A DNA stretch of 64,000 nt, from assembly GCF_027213785.1 (NCBI RefSeq), contig NZ_JAPWGO010000021.1, positions 1 through 64,000 on the forward strand, written 5' to 3'. Positions 45,718 to 54,330 of the stretch are shown one piece after another (within the stretch, counting starts at the first letter, position 1; the number at the start of each line of letters is the position of its first letter). The position numbers and the translations under genes were made by a program. The notes beneath the pieces were generated by a model that saw nothing but the letters and a program-made list of their open reading frames with translations, was not told the DNA's origin and did no database searches. Source of the DNA: Limimaricola sp. G21655-S1 (lineage in GTDB: Bacteria; Pseudomonadota; Alphaproteobacteria; Rhodobacterales; Rhodobacteraceae).

Positions 45718-47231
45718 CCCCCCGGCCCTTCCTGCGATGGTGGTCGAACGAGGATGGCTCGACCGTCTTCAGCCTGTTCTGGACCCTCGTCCTGATGGCT
45801 CTTGCCGGCCTCGCGGTCGATCCGGTCAATGCCTGGCGTCACAAGCAGTTCCTGAAGCAGACGGCGGACGTCTCGGCTCATGCCGCGGTGGTCGCCCTGG
45901 CCACCGGAGCCGATCCGGTCGGGATACGCAGCGCGGCCCGGCAGGCCGTATATACCAATCTCGACGCGGATCGTGTCGGCGAGGTTCTGGCCGATCCCGA
46001 GCGGGACATCGAACTGCTGAGCTACGATCCAGCCACCAACACCGCGCGCTCCGCCGCTGGTGATCCGGCCAATGCTGCGCTGGTGCGGCTCCAGCACAGC
46101 AAGGCCCAGGACAACGTCATTCCCTTCACCTTCCTGAGGGTGGCCTCGCTCTTCTCGGACGGCGACGGTTTGGCAGGCTGGGAGGTGACCGCCGAAGGCG
46201 TGGCGGCGCAGGTGCCGACAACGCGCTGCAAAGGGGCGGACATGCTGCTTGCCGGCGGCACGCTGCACCTATCGGCCAACAACAGCTTCGCGGCCGGCTA
46301 CTGTGTGCATGCGCAGGAGAATGTCTGGATGCCGCAGAACAACAGCTTCGCGTCGGGGGCCAGTGTCAGCATGCCGAACCTGACCGACTGCAAGAACAAG
46401 TGCGACGACAGGTCCAATCCCGGAGCCGGTCAGGCTTCGAACGAAATGAACCTGCCGGTGCCCGAACTCGACCAGTTGATCGACCGCCTGGAGGACGCCT
46501 TCGTCTTCGAGGCGCGGAGCCCTGAGAAGACGGCCTTCTTCGACGGCAAGTCCGGTCTCGGCAGTCTCCTGCCTCTGGCGGAGATTGGATACCCGGTGAC
46601 CGCGCTGACCCGGGGTGCCGTGGTTCACCTGTCACGCGACGACTTTCAGCTTCTGCCGGTGATACCGCCAGGTCTGGTCTATGACGTCGCCTGCGACGGG
46701 CGGATCGCCTCTCTCGGTCGTGCGACGCAAGGCAAAGGTGGCGGCAAGAACAAGATTTCCCTGCCGAACCCGGTAAACGGCGGTGGGAGCTCGGTATCGC
46801 TGAACTCGGTGAATGCCGGCAGCCTGCGCGACATCGCCCTCGTCACCGACTGCGAGATCGAGCTCGGCAACAAGGTCGACATCTCCGGCTCGCTGCTGGT
46901 CTCCACCCGATCGGGGTTGAAGGCGTCGAGCCAGTCGCGGATCGGCGCCGCCGCCGGCAACTGCGATCCCCGCGACCGAACCACCGTTCTCGTACGCGGC
47001 GATATCCACATCCCGGGCGGCTTCAGCGGCTCGAACACCTCGTTCCTGACCGCCGGCAGCCTGCACATGTCCGGGGCGGGAAACAGTGGCCGCCACCACG
47101 GCGTCAGCATGATGGCCCAAGGCGACATTCATATCACGGCGGGCCATGATTTCGTTGCTTGCAAAACGGAGCCAGCGCTTCAGCCGCAGGCCCTGATGAT
47201 CCGGCATGTGGAGCCAAGGCTCGTCAGGTGA
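45714..47231 (+). CDS. TadG-like pilus-assembly protein
   Basis: The 505-residue protein starts MTPRPFLRWWSNEDGSTVFS and has one hydrophobic helix (about 22-40, TLVLMALAGLAVDPVNAWRHK). It is anchored with a large extracytoplasmic domain rich in Asn, Ser and Gly (LSANNSFAAGYCVHAQ, FASGASVSMPNL) and several cysteines. N-terminal residues follow the TadE/G_N (DUF2134) pattern. The last 20 residues (TEPALQPQALMIRHVEPRLV) look less constrained and may reflect a shifted end. It is translationally coupled to the TadE-like gene. Confidence 0.8.
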   Translation: MTPRPFLRWWSNEDGSTVFSLFWTLVLMALAGLAVDPVNAWRHKQFLKQTADVSAHAAVVALATGADPVGIRSAARQAVYTNLDADRVGEVLADPERDIELLSYDPATNTARSAAGDPANAALVRLQHSKAQDNVIPFTFLRVASLFSDGDGLAGWEVTAEGVAAQVPTTRCKGADMLLAGGTLHLSANNSFAAGYCVHAQENVWMPQNNSFASGASVSMPNLTDCKNKCDDRSNPGAGQASNEMNLPVPELDQLIDRLEDAFVFEARSPEKTAFFDGKSGLGSLLPLAEIGYPVTALTRGAVVHLSRDDFQLLPVIPPGLVYDVACDGRIASLGRATQGKGGGKNKISLPNPVNGGGSSVSLNSVNAGSLRDIALVTDCEIELGNKVDISGSLLVSTRSGLKASSQSRIGAAAGNCDPRDRTTVLVRGDIHIPGGFSGSNTSFLTAGSLHMSGAGNSGRHHGVSMMAQGDIHITAGHDFVACKTEPALQPQALMIRHVEPRLVR

Positions 47232-47580
47232 CCCCCACCTCGGTGAAATGGACCAAGCCCATGCTTCGGCCCTTCCGGGTCGTGGGGGCTGACGAAGACC
47301 AATCCAGAGCTGCGGACAAGGACCTTGCCCTCCGTGGAGGCCTTGAACCGCTGGTGCGGACGATCAACGGCAAGGTGGATATCCGCATCAGGAATGACAG
47401 CTACGGCGCATCAACGAGGCCTGGTCCTCGCAGAGATGACACGCCCCGTATGTTGGCGACCATTCTGCCGGTTCGGATCGAAATTGATACGCTCCGCACT
47501 GATGGCGTCAGATCAGCCCTCGCACATTTCAGACAGGAAGGGGTTCTGACGCTATGGCCGATCAGGCATGAGCCGTGGTT
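47232..47580. other. Gene-poor gap between the Tad pair and a convergent LysR gene
   Basis: I see no supportable gene, RNA or repeat. Plus-strand frames run through it, but none has a convincing start, ribosome-binding site or recognisable product. It may be a decayed third gene of the Tad pair. Confidence 0.35.
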
Positions 47581-48486
47581 TCAGCTCGGCCCTTCTGCCA
47601 ACAGGGCGAACCCATTCCAGATGGCGGCGGCTACCGGGCCGGTGACGGGGCGGGCTTGGCGGAAGGCATAGACCCTGGTTTCGAAGGGGAGATGGGTGTG
47701 CGGAAGAGCGATTTCCTGCAACGCTCCCCGCTCGAGGTCGCCGGCGATCATGTGCTCCGGCAACCGACCCCAGCCGAGGCCGGCCACCAGCAGTGCCCTT
47801 TTGCTGTGCAGGTCGGCGACATACCAGCGGCGCTGACCCTTCTGCACGCCGATCTCGCGATCGAAAAGACCGGTGGCCTGCCCGCTGTCTTGCGCGATCA
47901 CCTGGGTGAAGCGGCGCAGCTCCGTGAGCCGCCCGAGCGTCCCCATCGCCGCGATCAAGGCCGGCGCGGCGACATTGCGCATGATGACACGGCCGATGGG
48001 CCGGTGCTCGAAACCCTCTTCCTCAAGCATCACCGGCAGCATCGGGGCCACCGCCAGAGCCGCTCTGCCGGATTTCACCGCGTCGATGGCGCCCGACAGC
48101 ACTTCGGCACGCAGAACGACCCGTGTTTCCGGAAAGGCGGTCTGAATCCGGCCCAGTACCGGCGTCACCAGATCGGGATCGGTGCCCGCGTCGATGGCGA
48201 GCGTCACCGTCTCTTCCCGCCCCTCCTCGAAATGTCGCACGAGTTGAGCGAGATCATCCGCCTCGGCCAGAACCCGCAGCGACTGCAGATAGACCCGCCG
48301 GCCGATCCTCGTCAGTTCGAGGCGGTAGCCGGAGCGGTCGAAAAGCTCGGTCCCGGTCTGGACTTCCAGCGCCTTGAGCGCCTGGCTCACGGCCGGCTGG
48401 GTGCGGTGCAGCCGCTCGGAGGCCGCCTTGACCGAGCCCGTCTCGACGACGGCCCGCAGAACCCTGAGTTGGTCGAGCTTCACCAT
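47581..48486 (-). CDS. LysR-family transcriptional regulator
   Basis: The 301-residue regulator has its helix-turn-helix at about 1-62 (VKLDQLRVLRAVVETGSVKAASERLHRTQPAVSQALKALE; residues M1 to about E42) and a C-terminal effector domain with VTLAIDAGTDPDLVTPVL at about 92-109. It is divergent from the FAD oxidoreductase gene, with an inverted repeat of LysR size in the 105-bp gap. The inducer is unknown. Confidence 0.9.
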   Translation of the reverse strand: MVKLDQLRVLRAVVETGSVKAASERLHRTQPAVSQALKALEVQTGTELFDRSGYRLELTRIGRRVYLQSLRVLAEADDLAQLVRHFEEGREETVTLAIDAGTDPDLVTPVLGRIQTAFPETRVVLRAEVLSGAIDAVKSGRAALAVAPMLPVMLEEEGFEHRPIGRVIMRNVAAPALIAAMGTLGRLTELRRFTQVIAQDSGQATGLFDREIGVQKGQRRWYVADLHSKRALLVAGLGWGRLPEHMIAGDLERGALQEIALPHTHLPFETRVYAFRQARPVTGPVAAAIWNGFALLAEGPS

Positions 48487-48502
48487 GCGCCCTCGTGAAG
48501 AG

Positions 48503-48529
48503 ATACTTATATAGATCGGTGAAAAGTAT
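48503..48529. promoter_or_regulatory. Candidate LysR operator in the LysR / FAD oxidoreductase gap
   Basis: ATACTT (48503-48508) and AAGTAT (48524-48529) form an inverted repeat spanning 27 bp in an AT-rich pocket. It is 17 bp upstream of the LysR start and 63 bp upstream of the oxidoreductase start. It has the form T-N-A spaced as in LysR recognition sites. Confidence 0.55.
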
Positions 48530-48591
48530 AAATATTAATACAGACCTGTTGCCCTTATCTCAGTCCCGACACCGCAGAAAGGCATCCTTCC

Positions 48592-49674
48592 ATGACCCAG
48601 CACATCGCGATCGTCGGCGGCGGCTATATCGGCGCCGAGCTGGCCAAGTCCCTCGACACCAAGGCCGAGGTGACGCTGATCGAGGCGCGCAGCCATTTCG
48701 TCCACGCCCCGGCGATGATCCGCGGCGTGGTCGATCCCGCGCTGCTCGACCGGGCGCTCATCCCCTATGACGGCCTGCTGAAGCGGGGCCGCGTCGTACG
48801 GGCCCGCGCCGCCTCGGTGGACGCCACCGGCGTCATGCTGGAGGACGGGCGCCGCATCGCTGCGACCCAGGTGGTCGTGGCCACCGGCTCCGGCAACGCC
48901 GCGCCGTTCAAACCCAAGGGGGACGACATCGCCGCCTTCCGCGACGAGAATGCGCGCGTCCATGCGCAACTGCAGGCCGCGACGAGCGTCGCCATCGTTG
49001 GCGCCGGGGCCGTCGGCACCGAGCTTGCCGGCGAGATCGCCCATGCGATGCCGAACAAGCGGATCACCCTGATCTCGGGCCAGCCGCGCCTGTTTCCAGA
49101 CAAGCCGCCAGCATTCGGCGCCAAGCTGGCCCGGAAGCTCGAACGGGCCGGCGTCCGGCTGATCCTCGGGCAGCGTGCCGAGGGCCTTGAAAACCTGACC
49201 GATCCCCATGCCGGCAGCCTGCGGCTCGCGGATGGATCGGAACACGAATTCGACCTGATCTTCCCCACCCTCGGTTCGCGCGCCAATTCGGACCTTCTGC
49301 GGAGCTTGCCGGGGGCTGAATTCGGCTCCGCCGGGCGCATCAGAGTCGATCCTTGGCTTCGGCCCTCCTCCCTGCCCAACGTCTTCGCCGCGGGCGACGT
49401 GGCGGATGCCGGCGATGCGATGACCATCGTGGCGACGAGCCGCCAGTTGCCATGGCTGAAGAAGGCCCTGCTGAGCCTTGGCAAGGGTACGCCGATCGAG
49501 CGGATCAAGCCCTATGCACCATGGGGCGAGAGGGCGCCTCTGCTGCTTCCGCTCGGGCCGAGAATGGGCAGTTCTTTCCTTGGCATCATGACCGCCGGCG
49601 ATTTCCTGACGCGCAAGATGAAGGGCGAGGGCCTGTTCGTGAAGAAATACCGCAAGCTGCTCGGGCAGGTCTAA
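48592..49674 (+). CDS. FAD-dependent NAD(P)H oxidoreductase (FSP1/AIFM2- or NDH-2-like)
   Basis: The 360-residue flavoprotein has the FAD motif IVGGGYIGAELAK at about 6-18, VVVATGSGNA near 93-102 and the NAD(P)H motif AIVGAGAVGTELAGEI near 133-148. The second FAD contact is VFAAGDVADAGDAMT near 264-278. No redox-active CxxC pair is present, so it is not a disulfide reductase; it resembles AIF-M2/FSP1-type quinone oxidoreductases. The C-terminus (KMKGEGLFVKKYRKLLGQ) is basic and may touch the membrane. It is probably controlled by the divergent LysR protein. Confidence 0.88.
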   Translation: MTQHIAIVGGGYIGAELAKSLDTKAEVTLIEARSHFVHAPAMIRGVVDPALLDRALIPYDGLLKRGRVVRARAASVDATGVMLEDGRRIAATQVVVATGSGNAAPFKPKGDDIAAFRDENARVHAQLQAATSVAIVGAGAVGTELAGEIAHAMPNKRITLISGQPRLFPDKPPAFGAKLARKLERAGVRLILGQRAEGLENLTDPHAGSLRLADGSEHEFDLIFPTLGSRANSDLLRSLPGAEFGSAGRIRVDPWLRPSSLPNVFAAGDVADAGDAMTIVATSRQLPWLKKALLSLGKGTPIERIKPYAPWGERAPLLLPLGPRMGSSFLGIMTAGDFLTRKMKGEGLFVKKYRKLLGQV

Positions 49675-49689
49675 GGTTATTGGACGCGT

Positions 49690-50202
49690 TCAGGGGTGCC
49701 CAAACCCCTCCGCGAGGGACAGTTGCGCCCGGTAGGCCCCCAGCCGGGCGTGGGCGGTGCTGTCGACGAGAATGAGAGCCGTGACCATGGCGATGGCGGT
49801 GATCAGGCTGGCCCGCCAGAGCGGCCCATCGAGGAAGGGGATCGCCATCGCGCAGAGGGCGATGATCGCCGGAAAGACCCGGAACACCGCGATGCGGTAG
49901 TCGTTCAGCACCTTGTCGGCGCGGGCGATCTCGGCGGCGACGAAGCCCGCGGGATCGCCTCCCAGGGCCGTCGGGACGGTCGCCAGCCGGGCTTGGGCTG
50001 GAAAGAACAGGCCCCCGCCGAGGATCAGGAGCAGCCCGCCTGCGACCAGCATCGGGATCACATAGGCCCGGGCCATATCGGTCGTGCCGAGCTGCCGGAA
50101 GCCCAGACCTGCCAGCGCGAAGGCCAGCCCGAAGGCAATGAAGACGGCGGCAGAGTGCAGTTCGAACCGTGCCCAGTCGGATGCGGTCTTGGCGATGTCC
50201 AT
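49690..50202 (-). CDS. Small integral membrane protein of unknown function
   Basis: The 170-residue protein starts MDIAKTASDWARFELHSAAVF, with AAAGGT before ATG 50202. It has four predicted membrane spans (about 19-39, 47-70, 110-128 and 133-150). A polar loop at about 75-105 holds RLATVPTALGGDPAGFVAAEIARADKVLNDYR. I do not recognise a family. It lies between the convergent FAD oxidoreductase and a co-directional SDR gene. A hairpin separates it from the latter. Confidence 0.75.
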   Translation of the reverse strand: MDIAKTASDWARFELHSAAVFIAFGLAFALAGLGFRQLGTTDMARAYVIPMLVAGGLLLILGGGLFFPAQARLATVPTALGGDPAGFVAAEIARADKVLNDYRIAVFRVFPAIIALCAMAIPFLDGPLWRASLITAIAMVTALILVDSTAHARLGAYRAQLSLAEGFGHP

Positions 50203-50232
50203 GGGGTGACCTTTCTGTCGCGTGGCGGGCAT

Positions 50233-50267
50233 GGGCGGCGGGACCGATCATCCCGGCTCCGCCGCCC
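50233..50267 (-). terminator. GC-rich hairpin between SDR and membrane-protein genes
   Basis: GGGCGGCGG (50233-50241) pairs with CCGCCGCCC (50259-50267), 9 perfect bp around a 17-nt loop. It lies 10 nt after the SDR stop on the minus strand. No T-run follows, so it may be a Rho-independent terminator of weak type or an RNA-stabilising hairpin. Confidence 0.45.
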
Positions 50268-50276
50268 GGCACCAAC

Positions 50277-51224
50277 TCACAATTGCCAGCTGAAGCCGGT
50301 GTCCTTCTCCGAGCGTTCCCAGAGCCTGACCATGACCGGCTTGTCGTAAGCGTGAGCGTTCAGCGTGCCACGGCCGACCGGGCCGACAACCTCCAGACGA
50401 CCGGTGGGGCCATAGAGGGCGCGTTGCTCCAAGCCATCCTCCGTCGCGCACATGACCTCAGGGTAGGAGCCTTGTTCGGCGGTTTGAACCAGCGGCGTCT
50501 TGGTCATGATGTGGAACATCAGCCGCATGAACCGGCTTCCGCTCGTCGTGATGAGCGACGTGGCTGACGAGCCGGGGTGGCAGACATAGACCTCGACGTT
50601 CCGCCCGGCGGTCTTCAGCCGGTCCTGAAGCTCGTAGGCGAACATCATCTGCGCCAGCTTGCTCTGGGAATAGGCGGTGTTCGGACCATAGCCCTCGTTC
50701 CAGTTCATGTCGTCGAAGCGGATCGTCTTGAGCCCCATGTTGTAGCCGAGGCTGGCGACGACGACGATCCGGCCCTTCGCTTCCTCGATGCGGTCGAACA
50801 GCATCCCGCACAGCGTGAAGTGGCCGTAATGATTGGTGCCGAGTTGGCTCTCGAAGCCGTCGGGGGTCAGCTTGCGCGTCGGCACCTGGGCGATGGCGGC
50901 GTTGCAGATCAGCGCATCGATGCGTGGGGTGGTCTTGAGCAGCTCTTCGGCCGCCATGCGGACGGAGGCCTGCTCCGCGAGGTCCATGCGGATGAAGCGC
51001 ACGGGTGCGGCGGCACCGAATTCCTCGCGTAGCTCGTTCACGGCGGCGGCGGATTTCTCGGCGCTGCGGTTCAGCATCACCACTTCCGCACCCTTGCCCA
51101 AGAGGATGCGCGCGGCCTGAAAGCCCGCGCCGGCATTGGCGCCGGTGATGACATAGGTCTTGCCTGCGAGGTTGCCGAGGCGTTCGGGCGTCCAGCCCTT
51201 GGGTCCGAAACTCGTGTCAGCCAT
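50277..51224 (-). CDS. Short-chain dehydrogenase/reductase (retinol-dehydrogenase-like)
   Basis: The 315-residue SDR has the cofactor motif TGANAGAG (about 26-33; T-G-x3-G-x-G) and NAAIAQVP near 105-112 (N-A-A/G motif). The catalytic serine is in VVASLGYN, and the tyrosine-lysine pair is in AYSQSKLAQ near 182-190. The long helical N-terminus (WTPERLGNLAGKTYVITG) and C-terminal extension fit the WW-oxidoreductase/retinol-dehydrogenase-like class, which acts on medium or large hydrophobic substrates. I start it at ATG 51224; the frame extends to 51326. It lies downstream of the aldo/keto reductase on the same strand. Confidence 0.9.
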   Translation of the reverse strand: MADTSFGPKGWTPERLGNLAGKTYVITGANAGAGFQAARILLGKGAEVVMLNRSAEKSAAAVNELREEFGAAAPVRFIRMDLAEQASVRMAAEELLKTTPRIDALICNAAIAQVPTRKLTPDGFESQLGTNHYGHFTLCGMLFDRIEEAKGRIVVVASLGYNMGLKTIRFDDMNWNEGYGPNTAYSQSKLAQMMFAYELQDRLKTAGRNVEVYVCHPGSSATSLITTSGSRFMRLMFHIMTKTPLVQTAEQGSYPEVMCATEDGLEQRALYGPTGRLEVVGPVGRGTLNAHAYDKPVMVRLWERSEKDTGFSWQL

Positions 51225-51259
51225 CTGCCTGATCCTTGATATGCGTATATGGGGGAGAA

Positions 51260-51282
51260 GCGCCCGGCCCTGGACCGGGCGC
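51260..51282 (-). terminator. Hairpin between aldo/keto reductase and SDR genes
   Basis: GCGCCCGG (51260-51267) and CCGGGCGC (51275-51282) form a perfect 8-bp stem with a 7-nt loop, 12 nt after the aldo/keto reductase stop. Only a weak pyrimidine run (TTCTCCCCC) follows on the minus strand. It probably reduces but may not abolish readthrough. Confidence 0.5.
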
Positions 51283-51294
51283 CATGTCATTCGC

Positions 51295-52320
51295 TCAGTC
51301 GTGGAGCTGGCCGAACAGCGTGTCACCGCGCCGCCAGACCGGCAGGTAGCCGGGGTATTCGGGCTTGAGCGCGCTCACCTCGTCGAGCCGCGCCATCTCC
51401 TCGTCACTCAGCACGATGTCGGCGGCACCGAGGTTGTCGATCAGCTGCGCTTCCTTGCGGGCGCCGACGATGACGCTGGTGACGCCCGGCTTGTGCAGCA
51501 GCCAGGCCAGGGCGATCTGCGCCACAGAGGCGTTCTTCTCCTCGGCGATCGCGGCCAGCGCATCCACCACGTCATAGCCCTGGTCCTTGTTGACCGGCGG
51601 GTATTCAAAGGCGGCGCGGCGGCCCGAGACCTCGCTGTCGCGGGTGTATTTTCCGCTCAGGAAACCACCGGCGAGCGGGCTCCAAATGAAGGTGCCAAGG
51701 CCAAGGTCCATCGCAGCCGGCAGGATCTCGCGCTCGAGCTCGCGGCCGACGAGGGAGTAGTAGGACTGCACCGAGGCAAAGCGCTCGGTGCCCAGAAGCC
51801 GCGCGACCCCGTCCGCCTTGGCGATCTGCCAGGCAGCGAAGTTCGACAGGCCGATGTAGCGCACCTTGCCCTGCCGCACGAGATCGTCGAGCGCGCGCAG
51901 CGTCTCTTCCAGCGGCGTGGTGACGTCGAAGTTGTGCACCTGGTAGAGGTCGATGTAGTCGGTGCCCAGCCGCTTCAGGCTGCCTTCCACCTCGCGCATG
52001 ATGGCCAGACGGCTGGTGCCCAGGTCGTTCGGGCCGGTGCTCATGGTGTTGTAGAGCTTGGTGGCGATGAGGTTGTCCTGACGCCGGTCACCCAGGGCCA
52101 CGCCCAGCATCTCTTCCGATACGCCGGAGCTGTAGACATTGGCGGTGTCGAAGATGTTGATGCCCGCCTCGATGGCCAGATCGACCATCCGGGTGGCGAG
52201 GCCTTGACCGGTGGCACCGATCATCCCGGCATAGCTGCCGCCCTCATTGTCGAAGGTCATGGTGCCGAGCGTCAGCTCCGAGACGTAGAGACCGGTATGT
52301 CCGAGTTGCTTGTACTTCAT
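51295..52320 (-). CDS. Aldo/keto reductase
   Basis: The 341-residue (beta/alpha)8 barrel enzyme has the family tetrad: D in INIFDTANVYSSG (about 55-67), Y62-type tyrosine in the same stretch, K in IATKLYNTMS near 86 and H in YQVHNFDVTTP near 127. The NADP-binding C-terminal part has IVGARKEAQLIDNLGAADI near 290. It looks like the YdhF/Gfo-type general AKR that reduces aldehydes and ketones with NADPH. It is divergent from the TetR gene, and the double palindrome at 52354-52413 lies in their shared promoter. Confidence 0.92.
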   Translation of the reverse strand: MKYKQLGHTGLYVSELTLGTMTFDNEGGSYAGMIGATGQGLATRMVDLAIEAGINIFDTANVYSSGVSEEMLGVALGDRRQDNLIATKLYNTMSTGPNDLGTSRLAIMREVEGSLKRLGTDYIDLYQVHNFDVTTPLEETLRALDDLVRQGKVRYIGLSNFAAWQIAKADGVARLLGTERFASVQSYYSLVGRELEREILPAAMDLGLGTFIWSPLAGGFLSGKYTRDSEVSGRRAAFEYPPVNKDQGYDVVDALAAIAEEKNASVAQIALAWLLHKPGVTSVIVGARKEAQLIDNLGAADIVLSDEEMARLDEVSALKPEYPGYLPVWRRGDTLFGQLHD

Positions 52321-52353
52321 CGTGGGGCCCTCCGGCGCCGCAGCGCTTGCGTT

Positions 52354-52413
52354 TGTAAACCGTGGTGTTTACATAGGTGAAGGCAGCGGGCGATGTAAAC
52401 CACTGTGTTTACA
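52354..52413. promoter_or_regulatory. Two 20-bp palindromic operators between AKR and TetR genes
   Basis: TGTAAACCGTGGTGTTTACA (52354-52373) and TGTAAACCACTGTGTTTACA (52394-52413) share the half-sites TGTAAACC...GTGTTTACA. The centres are 40 bp apart, about four helical turns. The first is 34 bp upstream of the AKR start and the second 28 bp upstream of the TetR start, an arrangement for coordinated autorepression. Confidence 0.88.
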
Positions 52414-52440
52414 AAATCGCGGCGCGGCGGGACGGGATCG

Positions 52441-53037
52441 ATGAAACTAACTGATAAAAAACGAAAAGATATTCTGGAGGCGGCGATCCAGGAGTTCCGC
52501 GAGCAGGGCTTCCCGGCCGCGCGGGTGAACCGGATCGCGGAACTGGCCGAGGTATCCAAGCGCACGCTCTACAAGCATTTTGAGAGCAAGGAGCTGCTGT
52601 TTCAGGCCATCACCGATATCCTGCTCGAAGAGATCGCGGCCATGCCGAAGCTGCGCTACCGACCCGACGCGCCGCTACGCGAGCAATTGGTCGCGGCGGT
52701 TCGGGACTACATCGGCCATCTGACCGGCGAGCAATATATGGGCCTGAACCGGCTGGTGATGTCCGAACTCCTGCGCGATCAGGATCTGGCGCAGGCCTTC
52801 TTCGCCAAGGCCGCGATGCAGGACGGTCCGATCTCCGGGCTGATCGGCGAGGCGATGCAGGCGGGCGTGCTGCGCCAAGCCGAACCCGGTTTTGCCGCGG
52901 GCCAGTTGCTGTCGATGGTGAAGCACTTTCTGGTCTGGCCGCAGTTCCTGATGGGCGCCAAGGCGGAGGTCGACCCGGATGTCGTCATCTCCGACTGCGT
53001 CGACATGTTCCTCGCCCACTACGGCCCGGAAAGCTGA
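52441..53037 (+). CDS. TetR-family repressor controlling the aldo/keto reductase
   Basis: The 198-residue TetR protein has its N-terminal helix-turn-helix at about 5-50 (RKDILEAAIQEFREQGFPAARVNRIAE, then LAEVSKRTLYKHFESKELLF). A C-terminal ligand domain of the AefR/YsiA-like kind (TetR_C_33-type) follows. I start it at ATG 52441; a GTG at 52405 lies inside the operator and is unlikely. It is divergent from the AKR gene, with paired palindromes between. The ligand is unknown but is probably an electrophile or carbonyl that the AKR reduces. Confidence 0.92.
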   Translation: MKLTDKKRKDILEAAIQEFREQGFPAARVNRIAELAEVSKRTLYKHFESKELLFQAITDILLEEIAAMPKLRYRPDAPLREQLVAAVRDYIGHLTGEQYMGLNRLVMSELLRDQDLAQAFFAKAAMQDGPISGLIGEAMQAGVLRQAEPGFAAGQLLSMVKHFLVWPQFLMGAKAEVDPDVVISDCVDMFLAHYGPES

Positions 53038-53189
53038 GGGCGCCCTTCCCGAAAGGGACGCCATGCCCCTGCGGGACCAGAGGCTTCGGAGAGCACAGGC
53101 GGGGCCCGTCGGTTTCCGCCCGGTGGCCGGACCAGCGGGACGGTGGCCGCGGACCGACACGCAGCAGCAAAGCCGAAGATCAGCGTGAC

Positions 53190-53212
53190 CGGGCGCCGCA
53201 GACCGGCGCCCG
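53190..53212. terminator. Hairpin between the convergent TetR and MDR genes
   Basis: CGGGCGCCG (53190-53198) and CGGCGCCCG (53204-53212) make a perfect 9-bp stem with loop CAGAC. It lies in the 196-bp convergent gap between stops at 53037 and 53234, so it could serve either strand. No clear T-run follows. Confidence 0.5.
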
Positions 53213-53233
53213 ATCGATGGCCCGATCGGAGGA

Positions 53234-54220
53234 TCAGACCTCCACGACCACCTTGCCCATGGCCTCGCCGCTCTTCAGCCGGGCATAGGCTTCGCCGACC
53301 TCGGCCAGGCCGAAGCGCTGCTCGTCCAAGAGCGGCTTCACGGCCCCCGCATCCACGAGTTTGGCAAGGTCGGCCAGTATCGCGCCATGCGCCTCGCGAC
53401 CGACATCGTGAAGCATCGGCAGCAGCATGAAGACGACATGCAGCGACAAGCCCTTGAAATGCACGGGCGAGAGGTCGAGGGCCAGCAGCGCGACGGTCGA
53501 GACGACCTGTGCGTTCAGCGCCGCCGCCGCGAAGGAGTTGGTCATGTTCTCACCGCCGACCGTGTCGAAGACCACGTCGAACCCGGCGCCGCCGGTATGG
53601 GCGGCGACATAGGCCTCGACCGTCTCGGTCTGGTAGTCGATGGACATCGCCCCGAACTCTTCGATCGCCGCCAGCTTGGCCGCGCCGGTGCCGGTCGACC
53701 ACACGTCCGCCCCGAGATGCCGCGCAATCTGTACGGCGAGATGGCCGACGCCTCCGGCCCCGCCCTGTACGAGCACCTTCTGACCACGGCCGACCCCGGC
53801 GCGGTGCAGGCCCTCCCACGCAGTGATGCCCACCAACGGAAGCGCCGCGGCCTCGCGCATGCTCAGCGATGTCGGCTTGGGCGCGATCAGACGCGCATCG
53901 GCCAGCATGTATTCGGCCAGCGCGCCCTGCAGGTCGGCGAGGCCGCCGGCGCAGCCATAGACCTCGTCGCCTACAGCAAAACCTGTGACGCCCTCACCCA
54001 GTTCCTCGACGATGCCCGCAAAGTCCATGCCGAGAATGGCAGGCAGATCGGGCGACAGCGGAAGATCCTTGCCCATGTCCCTGATCATCGTGTCGACGGT
54101 GTTGATGCTCGTCGCCTTGACGCGAACGAGGACATGCCCGGGCTTCACGGACGGACGCTCGGTCTCCGCCGGGGTGAAGGCGGCGTCGGGTCCGTAGTCG
54201 TTCAGGATCATCGTCTTCAT
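53234..54220 (-). CDS. MDR-family NADP-dependent oxidoreductase (quinone-reductase-like)
   Basis: The 328-residue medium-chain reductase lacks the structural-zinc cysteines, so it is of the zinc-free quinone oxidoreductase/enoyl reductase class. It has an N-terminal GroES-like domain (VRVKATSINTVDTMIRDMG near 33-51, AILGMDFAGIVEELG near 61-75) and the NADP motif VLVQGGAGGVGHLAVQIARHLGA near 150-172. The mid-domain GGENMTNS follows. It should reduce quinones or alpha,beta-unsaturated carbonyls. It is convergent with the TetR gene and downstream of the next SDR gene, which is on the same strand. Confidence 0.9.
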   Translation of the reverse strand: MKTMILNDYGPDAAFTPAETERPSVKPGHVLVRVKATSINTVDTMIRDMGKDLPLSPDLPAILGMDFAGIVEELGEGVTGFAVGDEVYGCAGGLADLQGALAEYMLADARLIAPKPTSLSMREAAALPLVGITAWEGLHRAGVGRGQKVLVQGGAGGVGHLAVQIARHLGADVWSTGTGAAKLAAIEEFGAMSIDYQTETVEAYVAAHTGGAGFDVVFDTVGGENMTNSFAAAALNAQVVSTVALLALDLSPVHFKGLSLHVVFMLLPMLHDVGREAHGAILADLAKLVDAGAVKPLLDEQRFGLAEVGEAYARLKSGEAMGKVVVEV

Positions 54221-54330
54221 CGGGAACTCCGGATGATGGTTGCGTTGATCCCCAGATACGACACTTGGCTTCTGGCTATAACGGAGGCAATTCCAGCTTC
54301 AGTTTTCGGCCCAAGAATATAATTCGAAGA

